A stretch of 64,000 bases of DNA from Methanobacteriota archaeon (GCA_023399215.1 JAEWQJ010000033.1:176255-240254); one strand, 5' to 3'; shown: positions 35,584-45,252, counted from the first letter of the stretch. Numbers and translations are program-made. Notes: a model not told the origin generated them from the sequence alone.

Positions 35584-36496
35584 GAAATCACCTGCTGAAA
35601 TTGTTTTAGTTTTATTTCTAAAAAATTAATTGACTGAAAGGCTGAAATCTTCAATATTAAATAACCATTTTAAAGTCGTATACTTAAAGTTGTATATTTA
35701 TATTAAAATCCATTTTTACCCTAATTATGTGCACAAACGCTCTCTTGTTTGATTTGCGTTTTTATATTTTTATTCTAATATGTGCATATTAACATATAAT
35801 TCATTCCTCAATGTGATATTTTCTATTAGCCCAAAACAGTTTAAAAAATAAATTACATATAAAAAGCTCTGTCGGTTAAACTACATCGAAAAAAACGCGT
35901 ATGGCATTTTAAAAATATAAGATATAAAGAAAGATTCTCAGACCCGGTTATAGCTCCATTAAACCTGAAAACCAAAACATTGCAGATTAGTCCTCTCCTA
36001 AGAAATCCTTGATTTTCTATGACTTCCAAGCAACTAAAGCAGAAAATGCAATTTTTAAATCGACCCACCTGTGTAAAGATTACCGCTGTTTACCCCCTAA
36101 CTCAGCCCTCTTGAGCAAACGAAGTGAGCGAAAAGGGCACCGTCCTCCCGAGACGGGACTCGGGTGACGGAACTCAGGTGACGGGACTCGGGTAACAGAA
36201 CTCGGATGACAGAATTTGGACAGCGAAAGAGCACCTTTATCTCTAGATAAAACTGGGGTGAGTAAGGTTTAAAGAACAAAAGGAATTTAAAACGGCTAAA
36301 ATTGAATGAGGTGTAGATTACAGATTCTACAGGTCGGTTTCAGGTTTATATTTCGTAGAAAGACCGGTTGGGGACAGGCTAGAATTAGGTTGAAGAAAAC
36401 CTGACTTAGAAAAAGCTACATTAAGATATATTTAATTATTTGAGGCTGTTGTTGCTCAAACATCGTGCATAATTATTAGATGTGTGTGAAGGGAGC
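35584..36496. other. 0.9-kb spacer with a GC-rich repeat island
   Basis: AT-rich with TATA-like stretches near hmgA (35690-35800). It contains the 14-bp tandem repeat at 36152-36221 and a preceding GC-richer tract (36095-36150) unlike the rest. The frames at 35853-36068 and 36097-36279 have no family look and are not called. Confidence 0.5.
36152..36221. repeat. 14-bp tandem repeat, five copies
   Basis: Contiguous units at 36152, 36166, 36180, 36194 and 36208. Units 1 and 3 are identical (GACGGGACTCGGGT); the others differ by 2-6 bases and become more AT-rich to the right. The array is at the edge of a GC-rich tract, in contrast to the surrounding DNA. Confidence 0.85.
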
Positions 36497-36865
36497 TCAG
36501 AAAGTAATGATTAGCTGGTTTTCTTCTGTATATTTCAAAAAGAGTTCAGCCACTTCTTTTGAACAGATAAATTCTATTCCAGGGATCAATTCTTCTTTCT
36601 TAAGCCCAATCATATCAGAGGCAAGCTGGCAGCATTTAAACTCTACTCCCATATCGATGCATTCCTGTACAGTGTCATCGTACTTGGGCGATCCTCTTGT
36701 TTTATCTTTCTTCGCAAGCAGCACTCCCATAGGTCCCCACAGAATAACCAGCACATCGAGCCCCTTATTCCTGTAGTACTTCGCAAACTTGAGAGTTTCC
36801 TTAGGGCTGGTGCTTTCGTACACCATATTTTTTAGCAGCAATAATGCTTTTTCGACTTTTGTCAT
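36497..36865 (-). CDS. DsrE/F-like small sulfur-relay family protein
   Basis: A 122-residue protein with the DsrE-like alpha/beta fold: KALLLLKNMVYESTSPKETL, then LDVLVILWGPMGVLLAKKD, and a segment with adjacent cysteines (VEFKCCQLASDMIG) where related proteins carry the sulfur-handling Cys. Members act in sulfur transfer or are of unknown function. GGAG sits five bases before the ATG. No sulfur-relay partner is adjacent; the gene appears monocistronic. Confidence 0.8.
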   Translation of the reverse strand: MTKVEKALLLLKNMVYESTSPKETLKFAKYYRNKGLDVLVILWGPMGVLLAKKDKTRGSPKYDDTVQECIDMGVEFKCCQLASDMIGLKKEELIPGIEFICSKEVAELFLKYTEENQLIITF

Positions 36866-37451
36866 AAAAACTCCAGGTCTGAATAATACATTTCTGAAAC
36901 AGATTACCTAGATGTATATAAAGTTTCACATTGAAAAAGTGAATCTTTGTTTTTTCACTTTCATAAAATAATTTTGTATATTTTTGTGAGAACTGGAAAA
37001 ATTCAGATACTTAAACCTGGATAACTAACTCCATGGCAACGTAAAATTATATAGTCATTTCACCACCTCGAAGTTAGCCCGAACTTTTAGTGATCCAAAA
37101 ATTTTTTAAAGTGTATTGTTAATTATAAATGTCCGGTATTCGAGACTCTAGTTTTATAGGAAACCTCAATTTAAGCTGAACAGTTTATGTCTTTTCTTCA
37201 TAATGTTGTACACTAGAATTCTATTTTGCATCTATAAAAATGACATATTAGGAAAATGAGAGAAGAATCTGAAAAAATCAGTTGAACAGCCGACATGCAG
37301 AATTAAAGCCGAAACTTAAATTGAAGAAGGAGTTTGAGTTTAGGGAGCTGGACACAAAGGATATCCTGCCTTCAGCTTGCCATACCCTTTCAGATTGCTC
37401 TCCCAGCTTGTCATACCTCAGCTATTAGTAAAAGCTGAAAAAAATAAGTGT
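36866..37451. other. Spacer between the DsrE-like gene and valS, nothing recognised
   Basis: About 0.6 kb of AT-rich DNA. TATA-like sequences occur near the DsrE-like start. The short plus-strand frame at 37377-37637 runs into valS antisense and is not a gene. Confidence 0.5.
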
Positions 37452-37472
37452 TGTCCGAATATCGGACTTTTT
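37452..37472 (+). terminator. Hairpin plus T run on the plus strand
   Basis: GTCCGA-ATA-TCGGAC (37452-37466) followed by six Ts (37467-37472) is a textbook intrinsic-terminator shape on the plus strand, yet no plus-strand gene precedes it. It stands seven bases from the valS hairpin, so it may act as a second stop for valS or protect against antisense transcription. Confidence 0.45.
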
Positions 37473-37478
37473 TATAAA

Positions 37479-37500
37479 AAGGTAAGCAAAAGCTTACCTT
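37479..37500 (-). terminator. valS terminator hairpin overlapping its stop codon
   Basis: AAGGTAAGC-loop-GCTTACCTT is a perfect nine-pair palindrome (arms 37479-37487 and 37492-37500). On the minus strand it is followed by a T run (TTTTTAT). The last codon and the TAA of valS lie in the first arm. Confidence 0.75.
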
Positions 37501-40103
37501 ACGATTACAACAACCGCGCCTCTGACTTCAAGCACATCGACTTCCCTACCGCCAGAAATCACTTCTTTCTTTATCTCTACGGCTTCGGGTTCAAGCTCGA
37601 TCTGTTTGCCATCTACATTAACGGTTATTTTTCCTGAGGCCGCCTGGGATTCAATTGCAGCAGGACTCTCGGCTTTGAGAGCTTTAACTACAGCACCTGC
37701 ATCTTTTCTGAATATGGGGCCCAGAATACCCATATTGGGCTTAACTTCTACTGGCACATATTCAAAGGAAGGAGCTCCTTCCATCAACTCAACTTTCGAG
37801 TTTGTGGCGCCTGCAATATCTCCTGTATCAATATCTGCATTGTATATCTCAAGCTTTTTCAGGGGGGCATTAAGTGCCATTCCCAATTCGGACTTGTATC
37901 TGCGGACCTCACCTGTGATCTCTTTAATCAGTTCCCCTGCAGCTTCGGCTTCTTCGTTTATTAAGCTTTCATCGACTGCCGGCCAGGCCTGTGTATGGAC
38001 GCTTTCGTCGCTAAGTCTGGAGTGCAGCTCTTCTGCAAAGAAGGGTATAAAAGGTGCAAGCAGAAGCGAGAGAGTTTTAGTTGTCCTGTAGAGCACATAC
38101 TGGGCTGCTCTTTTGCCGTCTGAGTCATCGCCATAAAGCCTGCCTTTTACGAGTTCCAGATAGTTGTCAGCAAGGACTTCCCAGGCAAAACCTCGTATGG
38201 CCTTGAAAGTAGAATCAAACTGGTACTCATCAAGCTCCTTTGTTGCGGTATCTACAAGCCTGTTAAGTTTACTCAGCAACCACCTATCAATTATATGGAG
38301 AGAGTCCATCTGGAATTTTTCGGCATCTTCCTGTCCGAAGCCCTTCAAGTGAGACATTGAGAAACGGTAGATACTCCACATCTTCTGGAGGAAACGGGAA
38401 GCTGAAACCACATCTTTCCAGCGGAACATTACATCCGAACCTGAGGAGCCACCAACTGCACCCCACTGCCTGAAAGCATCAGCACTGTACTTTGTGGTTA
38501 CTTCTTCGGGAGAGATAACATTTCCAAGCGACTTGCTCATCTTATGTCCGTCAGGCCCGAGCACCATACCGTTAATCACTATAGAATCCCAGGGTCTCTT
38601 ACCTTCAAGAGCCAGGCTCCGCAGGATTGTGTAAAATGCCCAGGTTCTGATGATATCATGTCCCTGTGGACGGATCTGCGCAGGCAGGCGGAGGTCATGC
38701 TCACTCTCCCAGCCAGTAACATGTAATGCCGTAATCGAGGAGTCCATCCATGTGTCCAGCACATCGGTTTCAGGCTCAAACTCGGTTGACCCACAGGAGC
38801 AGGCTTTCTTTGGGGCGGCCTCATTAGGATCAATCGGAAGCCAACTCTCTTCTGCAACCATTACTTTCCCGCACTTCTTGCAGTACCAGATCGGAATTGG
38901 AGTTGCAAAGATCCTCTGTCTGGAGATGCACCAGTCCCATTCCATAGTGCCTGTCCAGTTCTGAAGCCTGACTTTCATGTAGTCAGGATACCATTTGATC
39001 TCATCTGCAGCTTTCAGGATTGCATCGTTGTCGATCTTTACGAACCACTGGGGCTCCGAAAGGATTTCAATCGGGGTGTCACAGCGCCAGCAGAGCCCGA
39101 CATTCTGTTCCAGAGGTTTCTGGTCATAGAGGAAACCTGCAGCCTTCAGGTCTGCAACTACAGCTTTCCTACACTCGGCAATGCTCAGGCCTTCATACTT
39201 GCCTGCCGCTTTTGTCATCTTGCCCTGTTTGTCGATAGCCTTTATAAGGGGAAGTTCGTATTTTACCCACCAGCGTACGTCCTGCTTATCCCCGAAAGTA
39301 CAGATCATCACGGCGCCTGTACCGAATTCAGGCTCAACATCCTCATCGGCAATCAGAGTCACTTTCTGGCCAAAGAGAGGTACTGTAATTTCCTGGCCAA
39401 CATACTGGCTGTAACGTTTGTCTTCAGGGTTTACTGCAACTGCAACACAGGCTGCCATAAGTTCCGGCCTGGTGGTTGCAATGTCTACCTTGTCAAAATG
39501 GACGAAGTTAAGCTTTGTTTGCCTTGTTTCATACTCGACTTCTGCAAAAGCAATAGCAGTTTCGCAGCGGGGACACCAGTTGACAGGATGTTCTTCATGG
39601 TAGATGTAATCCTTATCATACATCCTGACAAAGGATTTCTGTGTTTTCACGAAGTATGAGGGATCCATAGTAATAAATTCATTACTCCAATCTACAGAAA
39701 AACCCAGGCGCAGCATTGTTTTGCGCATCCTGTCAATATTTCCTGCAGTCAGTTCCCTACACATCTTGCGAAACTCGGCACGTGGAACCTGGTTTTTCGT
39801 AATTTTGTGAATTTCTTCAACCTTGACTTCGGTTGGCAGGCCGTGACAGTCCCAGCCCTGGGGAAACATTACGTTGTACCCGCGCATACGTTTGTATCGA
39901 GCAACAAAGTCGATATAGCACCAGTTAAGCGCGTTTCCGATATGGAAATTACCTGTAGGATAAGGAGGTGGGGTATCGATAATGTATTGGGGACGGGGGT
40001 CTTCTCCCCAGTTGAAATGGTACATGGAGAGGTCCCATTTATCCATCCACTTTTCCTCAACCTCGCTTGCATTATATTCTTTTGGAATTTCTGATTCTGT
40101 CAT
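37494..40103 (-). CDS. valS: Valyl-tRNA synthetase
   Basis: An 869-residue class I aminoacyl-tRNA synthetase charging tRNA-Val. HIGN, the HIGH motif, is at 54-57 (PTGNFHIGNALNW); KMSKS is near 521 (GHKMSKSLGNV). Between them are the CP1 editing domain and zinc-like CxxC pairs (WCPRCET, LCWRCDT, CKKCG and CSCGS). The anticodon-binding domain follows, with the ILAP/YVLYRTTKTLSLLLAPFIP region. Cytosolic. GGAGTG precedes the ATG. The size is normal for archaeal ValS. Confidence 0.98.
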   Translation of the reverse strand: MTESEIPKEYNASEVEEKWMDKWDLSMYHFNWGEDPRPQYIIDTPPPYPTGNFHIGNALNWCYIDFVARYKRMRGYNVMFPQGWDCHGLPTEVKVEEIHKITKNQVPRAEFRKMCRELTAGNIDRMRKTMLRLGFSVDWSNEFITMDPSYFVKTQKSFVRMYDKDYIYHEEHPVNWCPRCETAIAFAEVEYETRQTKLNFVHFDKVDIATTRPELMAACVAVAVNPEDKRYSQYVGQEITVPLFGQKVTLIADEDVEPEFGTGAVMICTFGDKQDVRWWVKYELPLIKAIDKQGKMTKAAGKYEGLSIAECRKAVVADLKAAGFLYDQKPLEQNVGLCWRCDTPIEILSEPQWFVKIDNDAILKAADEIKWYPDYMKVRLQNWTGTMEWDWCISRQRIFATPIPIWYCKKCGKVMVAEESWLPIDPNEAAPKKACSCGSTEFEPETDVLDTWMDSSITALHVTGWESEHDLRLPAQIRPQGHDIIRTWAFYTILRSLALEGKRPWDSIVINGMVLGPDGHKMSKSLGNVISPEEVTTKYSADAFRQWGAVGGSSGSDVMFRWKDVVSASRFLQKMWSIYRFSMSHLKGFGQEDAEKFQMDSLHIIDRWLLSKLNRLVDTATKELDEYQFDSTFKAIRGFAWEVLADNYLELVKGRLYGDDSDGKRAAQYVLYRTTKTLSLLLAPFIPFFAEELHSRLSDESVHTQAWPAVDESLINEEAEAAGELIKEITGEVRRYKSELGMALNAPLKKLEIYNADIDTGDIAGATNSKVELMEGAPSFEYVPVEVKPNMGILGPIFRKDAGAVVKALKAESPAAIESQAASGKITVNVDGKQIELEPEAVEIKKEVISGGREVDVLEVRGAVVVIVR

Positions 40104-40591
40104 AAAGACACTCCATGATTGGGAAATAGTGTAAGAATTCTTGGGGTTTAGAGTGCTTGCGATTATTTAAATATATCTGGTTTTGGATAACGTAAATATT
40201 TCTTACTTTTTAATGCCTATCCAGTATTTTACAGGAATAGACTTTTTGATTCCACCGATTGCATTTTTATCCGAAAAAACAAATTTACCAGCGTATAATA
40301 ATAGTCACGAGGCTAGATAATGCAACTGCTCAAAGGAGATACAATGAGATTTTTGTTGCAACAATTACAGGCGTGACTAAAGGTATCAGCAATAGAGGTA
40401 GCTAATTACTCTGGAAGTTCTTCTAAGTACTGGATACTGCAAATATTTTTTCCTATTTTGTTTTTACATTATTTAGAAAAGCCAAAAACATCATAATTTT
40501 GGGCAAAAAAGAATTTTGAGTAGCTGAAATATTAGGGTATAAACAAATTTTTAGGGGCTGAACTCCTCTTTTTACTTCCTTTGCCTGCCAA
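40104..40591. other. Spacer between valS and the ABC importer, nothing recognised
   Basis: About 490 bases, AT-rich, carrying the valS promoter region (TTTAAATATAT at about 40167-40177 is TATA-like on the minus strand). No gene or repeat was recognised. Confidence 0.45.
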
Positions 40592-41470
40592 TTAAAATTC
40601 AACCGTATCAGAGCGAGGATCGGCAATAGACCTCAGTTCGGAACCAATGAGATTTACCGCAAGAACAAACAGCATGATCATGCCTCCTGAAGATAAAGCC
40701 ATCATAGGTGCAGTATGAAGGTATACAAGTCCATCTTTCAGGATTGTGCCCAGTTCCGGAGTAGGAGGCTGAATTCCAAGCCCTAAAAATCCAAGCCCGG
40801 AAATTGAAATAATCTTGGATCCTAATCCAAGAGTTGCGATCTCAATAATAGGTCCGTAACTGTTGGGAAGAATATGGTGGAAAAGAATATATTTATCAGA
40901 TGCTCCAATTGCCCTGGCTGCCTCGACAAATCCGCTATTTTTCAGTGAAAGAGTTGATCCCCTGATTAATCGTGCATATTTTGCCCAGCCAGGAATGGAA
41001 AGAGATAGAATAATTCCTGCAGGACTTGGGCCTACAACTCCCACAATCGCAATTGAAAGAACTATACTGGGGAAAGCAAGAAAGATATCTGCCAATCGCA
41101 TCAAGAAAGCATCGCACCTGCTGAAATAACCGGCATACATTCCTATGATAATTCCTGCAGGCACGATAATTAGAGTTGAAATAACCGCAATGAAGAATGA
41201 AGTCTGTGCACCATATAATATACGGCTGAAAATACACCTTCCAAACTGGTCCGTCCCAAGAGGAAAAGATGCTGATGGGGGAGATAACCTTTCTTCAAGA
41301 TGCATCTCTGCAGGGTCATGCGGGGAAATCGACGGAGCCATTACAGCCATCATGGAGATAAGAATAAACAGCAGAACTCCTATTGTAAGCGTGACATTGC
41401 TCCGCAAAACTCCCCATACTCTTTTCATTTCGGAAACTACCAGTTTTTCGTCAAAGTATGAGTGTTCCAT
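40592..41470 (-). CDS. ABC transporter permease, nickel/dipeptide type (NikC/DppC-like)
   Basis: A 292-residue inner membrane permease. An N-terminal helix is followed by the OppC_N-type APSISPHDPAEMHLEERLSP, PLGTDQFGRCIFSRILYG typical of NikC/DppC, and five or so further helices with the EAA loop EAARAIGASDKYILFHHILP that contacts the ATPases. Last gene of a five-gene operon. A 14-base gap separates it from the NikB-like gene; GGGAGA precedes the ATG. Substrate is discussed at the binding protein. Confidence 0.92.
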   Translation of the reverse strand: MEHSYFDEKLVVSEMKRVWGVLRSNVTLTIGVLLFILISMMAVMAPSISPHDPAEMHLEERLSPPSASFPLGTDQFGRCIFSRILYGAQTSFFIAVISTLIIVPAGIIIGMYAGYFSRCDAFLMRLADIFLAFPSIVLSIAIVGVVGPSPAGIILSLSIPGWAKYARLIRGSTLSLKNSGFVEAARAIGASDKYILFHHILPNSYGPIIEIATLGLGSKIISISGLGFLGLGIQPPTPELGTILKDGLVYLHTAPMMALSSGGMIMLFVLAVNLIGSELRSIADPRSDTVEF

Positions 41471-41484
41471 ATATATTCTCCCTA

Positions 41485-42429
41485 TTATTCTCCCCGAGCC
41501 CGGACTGAGGGATCAAGATAAAGCTGAGCGAGGTCGACAAAGAGATTAATAAGCACTATGATCACCGCGAAGGTAAGCATACATCCCTGCATCACCATGA
41601 TGTCCATCGAAGAAACAGAGTTAACAAGAAGCCTCCCAAGTCCTGGAAGTGCAAAAATAGTTTCAATGGTAACTGCCCCTCCGAAAATCCATCCGAACTG
41701 GGTTCCCATATATATAATGACAGGGAGAAGTGCATTCTTTAGAGCATGCCTTTGAATAATTTTACTGCGGCTGAGCCCCTTTGCACGTGCTGTCCTTATA
41801 TAATCCTGCTCAAGCGTTTCAATCATGCTTGTCCTCATTATACGCGTTGTAATTGCAATAAGGCCAATCGAGAGAGTCAGGGATGGAAGGATAAAGTATT
41901 CTATTCCTCCTGTTCCTGCAACCGGAAAGATGTCAAGATAGATGCCTCCGATGAGCATAAAAACTATAGCAATAAAATATTCAGGACTCGAGAGACAGAC
42001 TATTGAAGTAAGCCTGCAGAGGTGATCTACAGGCCCGTTCTGCCTCAGAGCTGCTGCAATCCCAAGAGGGATAGCTATGATAGCCGAGAATAACATTGAA
42101 AGAGAGGCTAGATAGAAGGTCATGGGCAGAGCATGTCTGATCTCTTCAAAAGTGCTCCTTTTTGTTTGATAGGAATATCCCAGGTCTCCATGCACAACCC
42201 TTGAAATCCATTTTAGATAGCTGACATACCAGGGATCGTCAAGCCCCATCTCTTTATGAAGTATGGCTACTGCCTCTTTAGGTGGACTTTCGGTACCAAG
42301 AGTAGCCCTGAGCGTAATTTCAGCTGGATCTCCGGGCGAAAGGGAAATTACTGTAAAAGTGATGAGAGATATCCCTACCATAACCTGTATCATTTGAAAC
42401 AGACGGTTCAGTATGATTCTACGTATCAT
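41485..42429 (-). CDS. ABC transporter permease, nickel/dipeptide type (NikB/DppB-like)
   Basis: A 314-residue permease with six predicted helices. It begins with the family-typical MIRRIILNRLFQMIQVMVGI, then SPGDPAEITLRATLG, and has the EAA loop RTARAKGLSRSKIIQRHALK. It forms a heterodimeric channel with the NikC-like protein. It lies 49 bases after the binding-protein gene in the same direction. Confidence 0.92.
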   Translation of the reverse strand: MIRRIILNRLFQMIQVMVGISLITFTVISLSPGDPAEITLRATLGTESPPKEAVAILHKEMGLDDPWYVSYLKWISRVVHGDLGYSYQTKRSTFEEIRHALPMTFYLASLSMLFSAIIAIPLGIAAALRQNGPVDHLCRLTSIVCLSSPEYFIAIVFMLIGGIYLDIFPVAGTGGIEYFILPSLTLSIGLIAITTRIMRTSMIETLEQDYIRTARAKGLSRSKIIQRHALKNALLPVIIYMGTQFGWIFGGAVTIETIFALPGLGRLLVNSVSSMDIMVMQGCMLTFAVIIVLINLFVDLAQLYLDPSVRARGE

Positions 42430-42478
42430 TTTTACTCAAACTCTTTTAAATGAAAAAGTGGTGGGTAGAATACCCACA

Positions 42479-44029
42479 TCAGGAAATTGAGACATTCTGA
42501 AGGTCGAAAGAGTACTCTGTAGGATGGAGACGATATCCCTTTATGTTCGAAGTTGTGACGTCGATATTAACGTAGTAGTTAAGATACGCAACCGGCGCTT
42601 CTTCGACAACAATTGTCTGAACTTCATCATAGAGTTTTTTTCTGGCAGCTTCATCGGAAGTAGTTCTGGCCTGCTCAATCAGCTGATCTACAGTGTCGTT
42701 GTGCCAGCGATATGCTCCCCAGCCGTCGATTGATGTGCCACTTGAGTGATAGTCCGTCATCATTATCTCATCAGGATCAGGTACGAAAAAGAGTCCTCTT
42801 CCTACGAGGTAAATATCGAAGTCTCCTTTATTCCTCTGGGCATTTGAGGCATCAGTATTGAGGACCTTAAGTTCTGTCTCTATGCCTACTTTCTTAAGCT
42901 GCTGCTGGATCACCTCAGCGATCGACGGCAGTTCTGCTCTTTCAGAATAAGTAACTAATGTAATTTTCATAGGCTTGCCGTCTTTATCACGGATCCCATC
43001 ACCATCCGAGTCGATCCATCCTGCTTCATCAAGGAGTGTTTTTGCTTTCTCCACGTCGTAGATATAAGGAGCAATATTTTTGTTTGCCCAGTAAAACTGA
43101 GGAGGGAAAAGTCCTGATGCTGTGGTTCCGTATCCGGAAAGGACAGAATTCACTATTGCCTCTCGATCTATAGCGTAATTAACAGCCTGACGTACCTTTT
43201 TATCGTTGAAGGGCTCCTTTTCCGTATTGAACGTTATCATCCTTACACGAGCGATCGGCTCTTCAAGGACTGTATAATCAGCCTTTTCGGTATATTTATC
43301 AGCAACATCGGGCGAAAGAATCATTGCTATTTGAATATCCTTACTGTCAAGGAGCATCTTTCTTGTAAGTACTTCAGGAATTACCCGGTATACCACCTTA
43401 TCAACTGAAGCAACATGCCCCCAGTAATTGGGATTCTTGACGACAACAATTTCTTCTTCCGGTTTCCAAGATTCAAAGATAAAAGGCCCTGTACCGATAG
43501 GCTTTGTGACGTTTCCGCTTGCATCATAAGATCCGGGGGCAAGAGCAGCACTTTCTCCTTTGGAAAGATAGGCAGGAAGTGCAGGAAAGGTTGAATTTAG
43601 GTTGATTACTAATGTCAGGTTATCAGGAACCTCAATAGACGTTACAGGAATTTTTCCGAATGTTGATGCCGACTTGATAAAGGACCTTTCGAGTGATTTT
43701 TTCATTATTTCGGCTGTGAAAGGTGTCCCATCATGGAATAAAACGCCTTCTCTCAATTTGAATGTCCATTTTTTTCCATCACTGGAGACTTCCCATGACT
43801 TTGCAAGATTTGGGATAATCTTTCCTTCATAATCAACTCCTACGAGAGTTTCTACGTACCCAAGCCTTTGAGGAACAGTACCCGATATGTGAGGATCAAT
43901 AGAGGTGGGACTCCATTGACCTGAGATGGACAATGTTTGATTATCTCCTTTTTGTTCTTTGTCTGTACAACCTGCTCCCAGAACAACGAGAACCAGCAAA
44001 ATAAAGAGAATTCCCTCTTTTCGTTTCAT
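42479..44029 (-). CDS. Extracellular substrate-binding lipoprotein, NikA/OppA family
   Basis: A 516-residue SBP_bac_5 protein with a lipoprotein signal (LFILLVLVVLGAGC, lipid Cys about 21), then SISGQWSPTSIDPHISGT, the signature KSWEVSSDGKKWTFKLREGV and FHDGTPFTAEIMKKS. Family members bind peptides, nickel chelates or metallophores. The sequence alone does not fix the ligand; the gene set and similarity to NikA/CntA-type proteins lean towards metal chelates. I prefer ATG 44029 over the TTG at 44038. The 66-bp repeat at 44137-44202 lies upstream, separating it from the ATPase gene. Confidence 0.9.
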   Translation of the reverse strand: MKRKEGILFILLVLVVLGAGCTDKEQKGDNQTLSISGQWSPTSIDPHISGTVPQRLGYVETLVGVDYEGKIIPNLAKSWEVSSDGKKWTFKLREGVLFHDGTPFTAEIMKKSLERSFIKSASTFGKIPVTSIEVPDNLTLVINLNSTFPALPAYLSKGESAALAPGSYDASGNVTKPIGTGPFIFESWKPEEEIVVVKNPNYWGHVASVDKVVYRVIPEVLTRKMLLDSKDIQIAMILSPDVADKYTEKADYTVLEEPIARVRMITFNTEKEPFNDKKVRQAVNYAIDREAIVNSVLSGYGTTASGLFPPQFYWANKNIAPYIYDVEKAKTLLDEAGWIDSDGDGIRDKDGKPMKITLVTYSERAELPSIAEVIQQQLKKVGIETELKVLNTDASNAQRNKGDFDIYLVGRGLFFVPDPDEIMMTDYHSSGTSIDGWGAYRWHNDTVDQLIEQARTTSDEAARKKLYDEVQTIVVEEAPVAYLNYYVNIDVTTSNIKGYRLHPTEYSFDLQNVSIS

Positions 44030-44136
44030 GTTTACCAATCACACCTGATACTGTTATGTATCAACATCAAACTCTGCAAAAACTTACAAACACAGGAAGT
44101 TTTGGAGTGATCATCTTAATTTTGGGTAACCTGGTG

Positions 44137-44202
44137 GGACAATCCAGGATAATTTGTTGGATAATCCAGGATAATTTGTTGGACAATCCAGGATAATTTG
44201 TT
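44137..44202. repeat. 22-bp tandem repeat, three copies, inside the ABC operon
   Basis: GGACAATCCAGGATAATTTG plus TT, repeated at 44137, 44159 and 44181; the middle copy has one change (T for C at its fourth base). The array lies between the NikE-like ATPase gene and the binding-protein gene, in what should be transcribed spacer. Confidence 0.88.
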
Positions 44203-44273
44203 GGAGTAAGCACCTGGAATTGTAGTTGTACCGCTAAAACCTATTAGGGGACATATCGAGGGTGTACGATTAA

Positions 44274-45188
44274 TCAAGTCGGCGAAAAGTTATGGCAACG
44301 CACCCGTCTATTTTCATATTCCAGCATTTCAGGGCTGTGAAGGCATTTTTCTGTCTTTTCCGGGCAGAATTGATAATATACGCATGAACCTGGAATCCTT
44401 GTCCCTTGAGGTTCAGATGGTGGTAAGGAACCGGAATCAGAGACTGATGTGATTCTGCGGGTAAATGGATGATATGGCCTATCCAGAATGCCCTGTCCCT
44501 CTTCTACGATCTGCCCGGCAAACATTACAACTGTCCGGTCTCCAATAGCGCGTGCAAGCCCCTGGTCGTGAGTAATAAAGAGAAGGGCACATCTGAGGTC
44601 TTGCTGGAGTGTTTTCAGGAGGTGTATAATAGATGCCTGAGTGGAAACATCAAGCATTGAAGTCGGTTCGTCACATATGAGAAGTGAAGGCTCAAGTGAG
44701 ATAGCACGAGCAATAACAGCACGTTGCAATTCTCCACCGCTGAGCTGGTGAGGATATCTGGCTGCCTGCTCAGGTTCGAGCCCAACGAGCCCAAGAAGCC
44801 TTTTTAGCTCTTCTTCCATCTGCCTTCCGCGTAACGAATCAGGATGTATGCGGAAAGGTTCGCAGATTGAGTAAGCTATCGTCCACCTGGGGTCCAGGGA
44901 GCTTTCAGGCTGTTGAGGCACAATCTGAATTTTTTTCCGGATAGAGCGGAGTTCTTTTCCTTTCAGCCCTGTAAGATCCTGACCTTCAAAGAATATCTCT
45001 CCCCGTGTTGGAGGAATAAGCAAGAGAAGCAGTCTTGAGAGAGTAGACTTTCCACATCCGCTTTCTCCTACAAGAGTAAGGGTTTCTCCTGCTTCGATCC
45101 TGATATTTACATTGTCAACAGCGATGATCCGGTTTTTTCCTGAGGAATTGGGAGCGAATATCTTGGTCAGGCCTCTTCCTTCAATCAT
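44274..45188 (-). CDS. ABC transporter ATPase, nickel/dipeptide type (NikE/DppF-like)
   Basis: A 304-residue ATPase. Walker A GESGCGKST, signature LSGGELQRAV and Walker B LLICDEPTSMLD are present, followed by an oligopeptide-type C-terminal extension with four cysteines (GSCVYYQFCPEKTEKC...). It powers the importer together with the NikD-like ATPase. The true start is ATG 45188; the frame opens 18 bases earlier at a TTG lying inside a tandem duplication of the start region (45188-45252). GGGAGAAAG just upstream is the ribosome site. Confidence 0.92.
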   Translation of the reverse strand: MIEGRGLTKIFAPNSSGKNRIIAVDNVNIRIEAGETLTLVGESGCGKSTLSRLLLLLIPPTRGEIFFEGQDLTGLKGKELRSIRKKIQIVPQQPESSLDPRWTIAYSICEPFRIHPDSLRGRQMEEELKRLLGLVGLEPEQAARYPHQLSGGELQRAVIARAISLEPSLLICDEPTSMLDVSTQASIIHLLKTLQQDLRCALLFITHDQGLARAIGDRTVVMFAGQIVEEGQGILDRPYHPFTRRITSVSDSGSLPPSEPQGTRIPGSCVYYQFCPEKTEKCLHSPEMLEYENRRVRCHNFSPT

Positions 45189-45252
45189 GCGACTTTCTCC
45201 CTTCAATCATGCAACTCTTCCTTCAATCATGCAACTTTCTTCCTTCAATCAT
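45188..45252 (-). repeat. Tandemly duplicated start codon and ribosome site at an operon junction
   Basis: On the minus strand ATGATTGAAGG occurs four times, with the ATGs at 45252, 45230, 45210 and 45188 (periods 22, 20, 22). The first copy contains the stop of the NikD-like gene (ATGATTGA) and the last is the start of the NikE-like gene. The intermediate ATGs open only 7-9-codon frames. Each unit also carries a GGAAG or GGGAG ribosome site. Confidence 0.88.
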
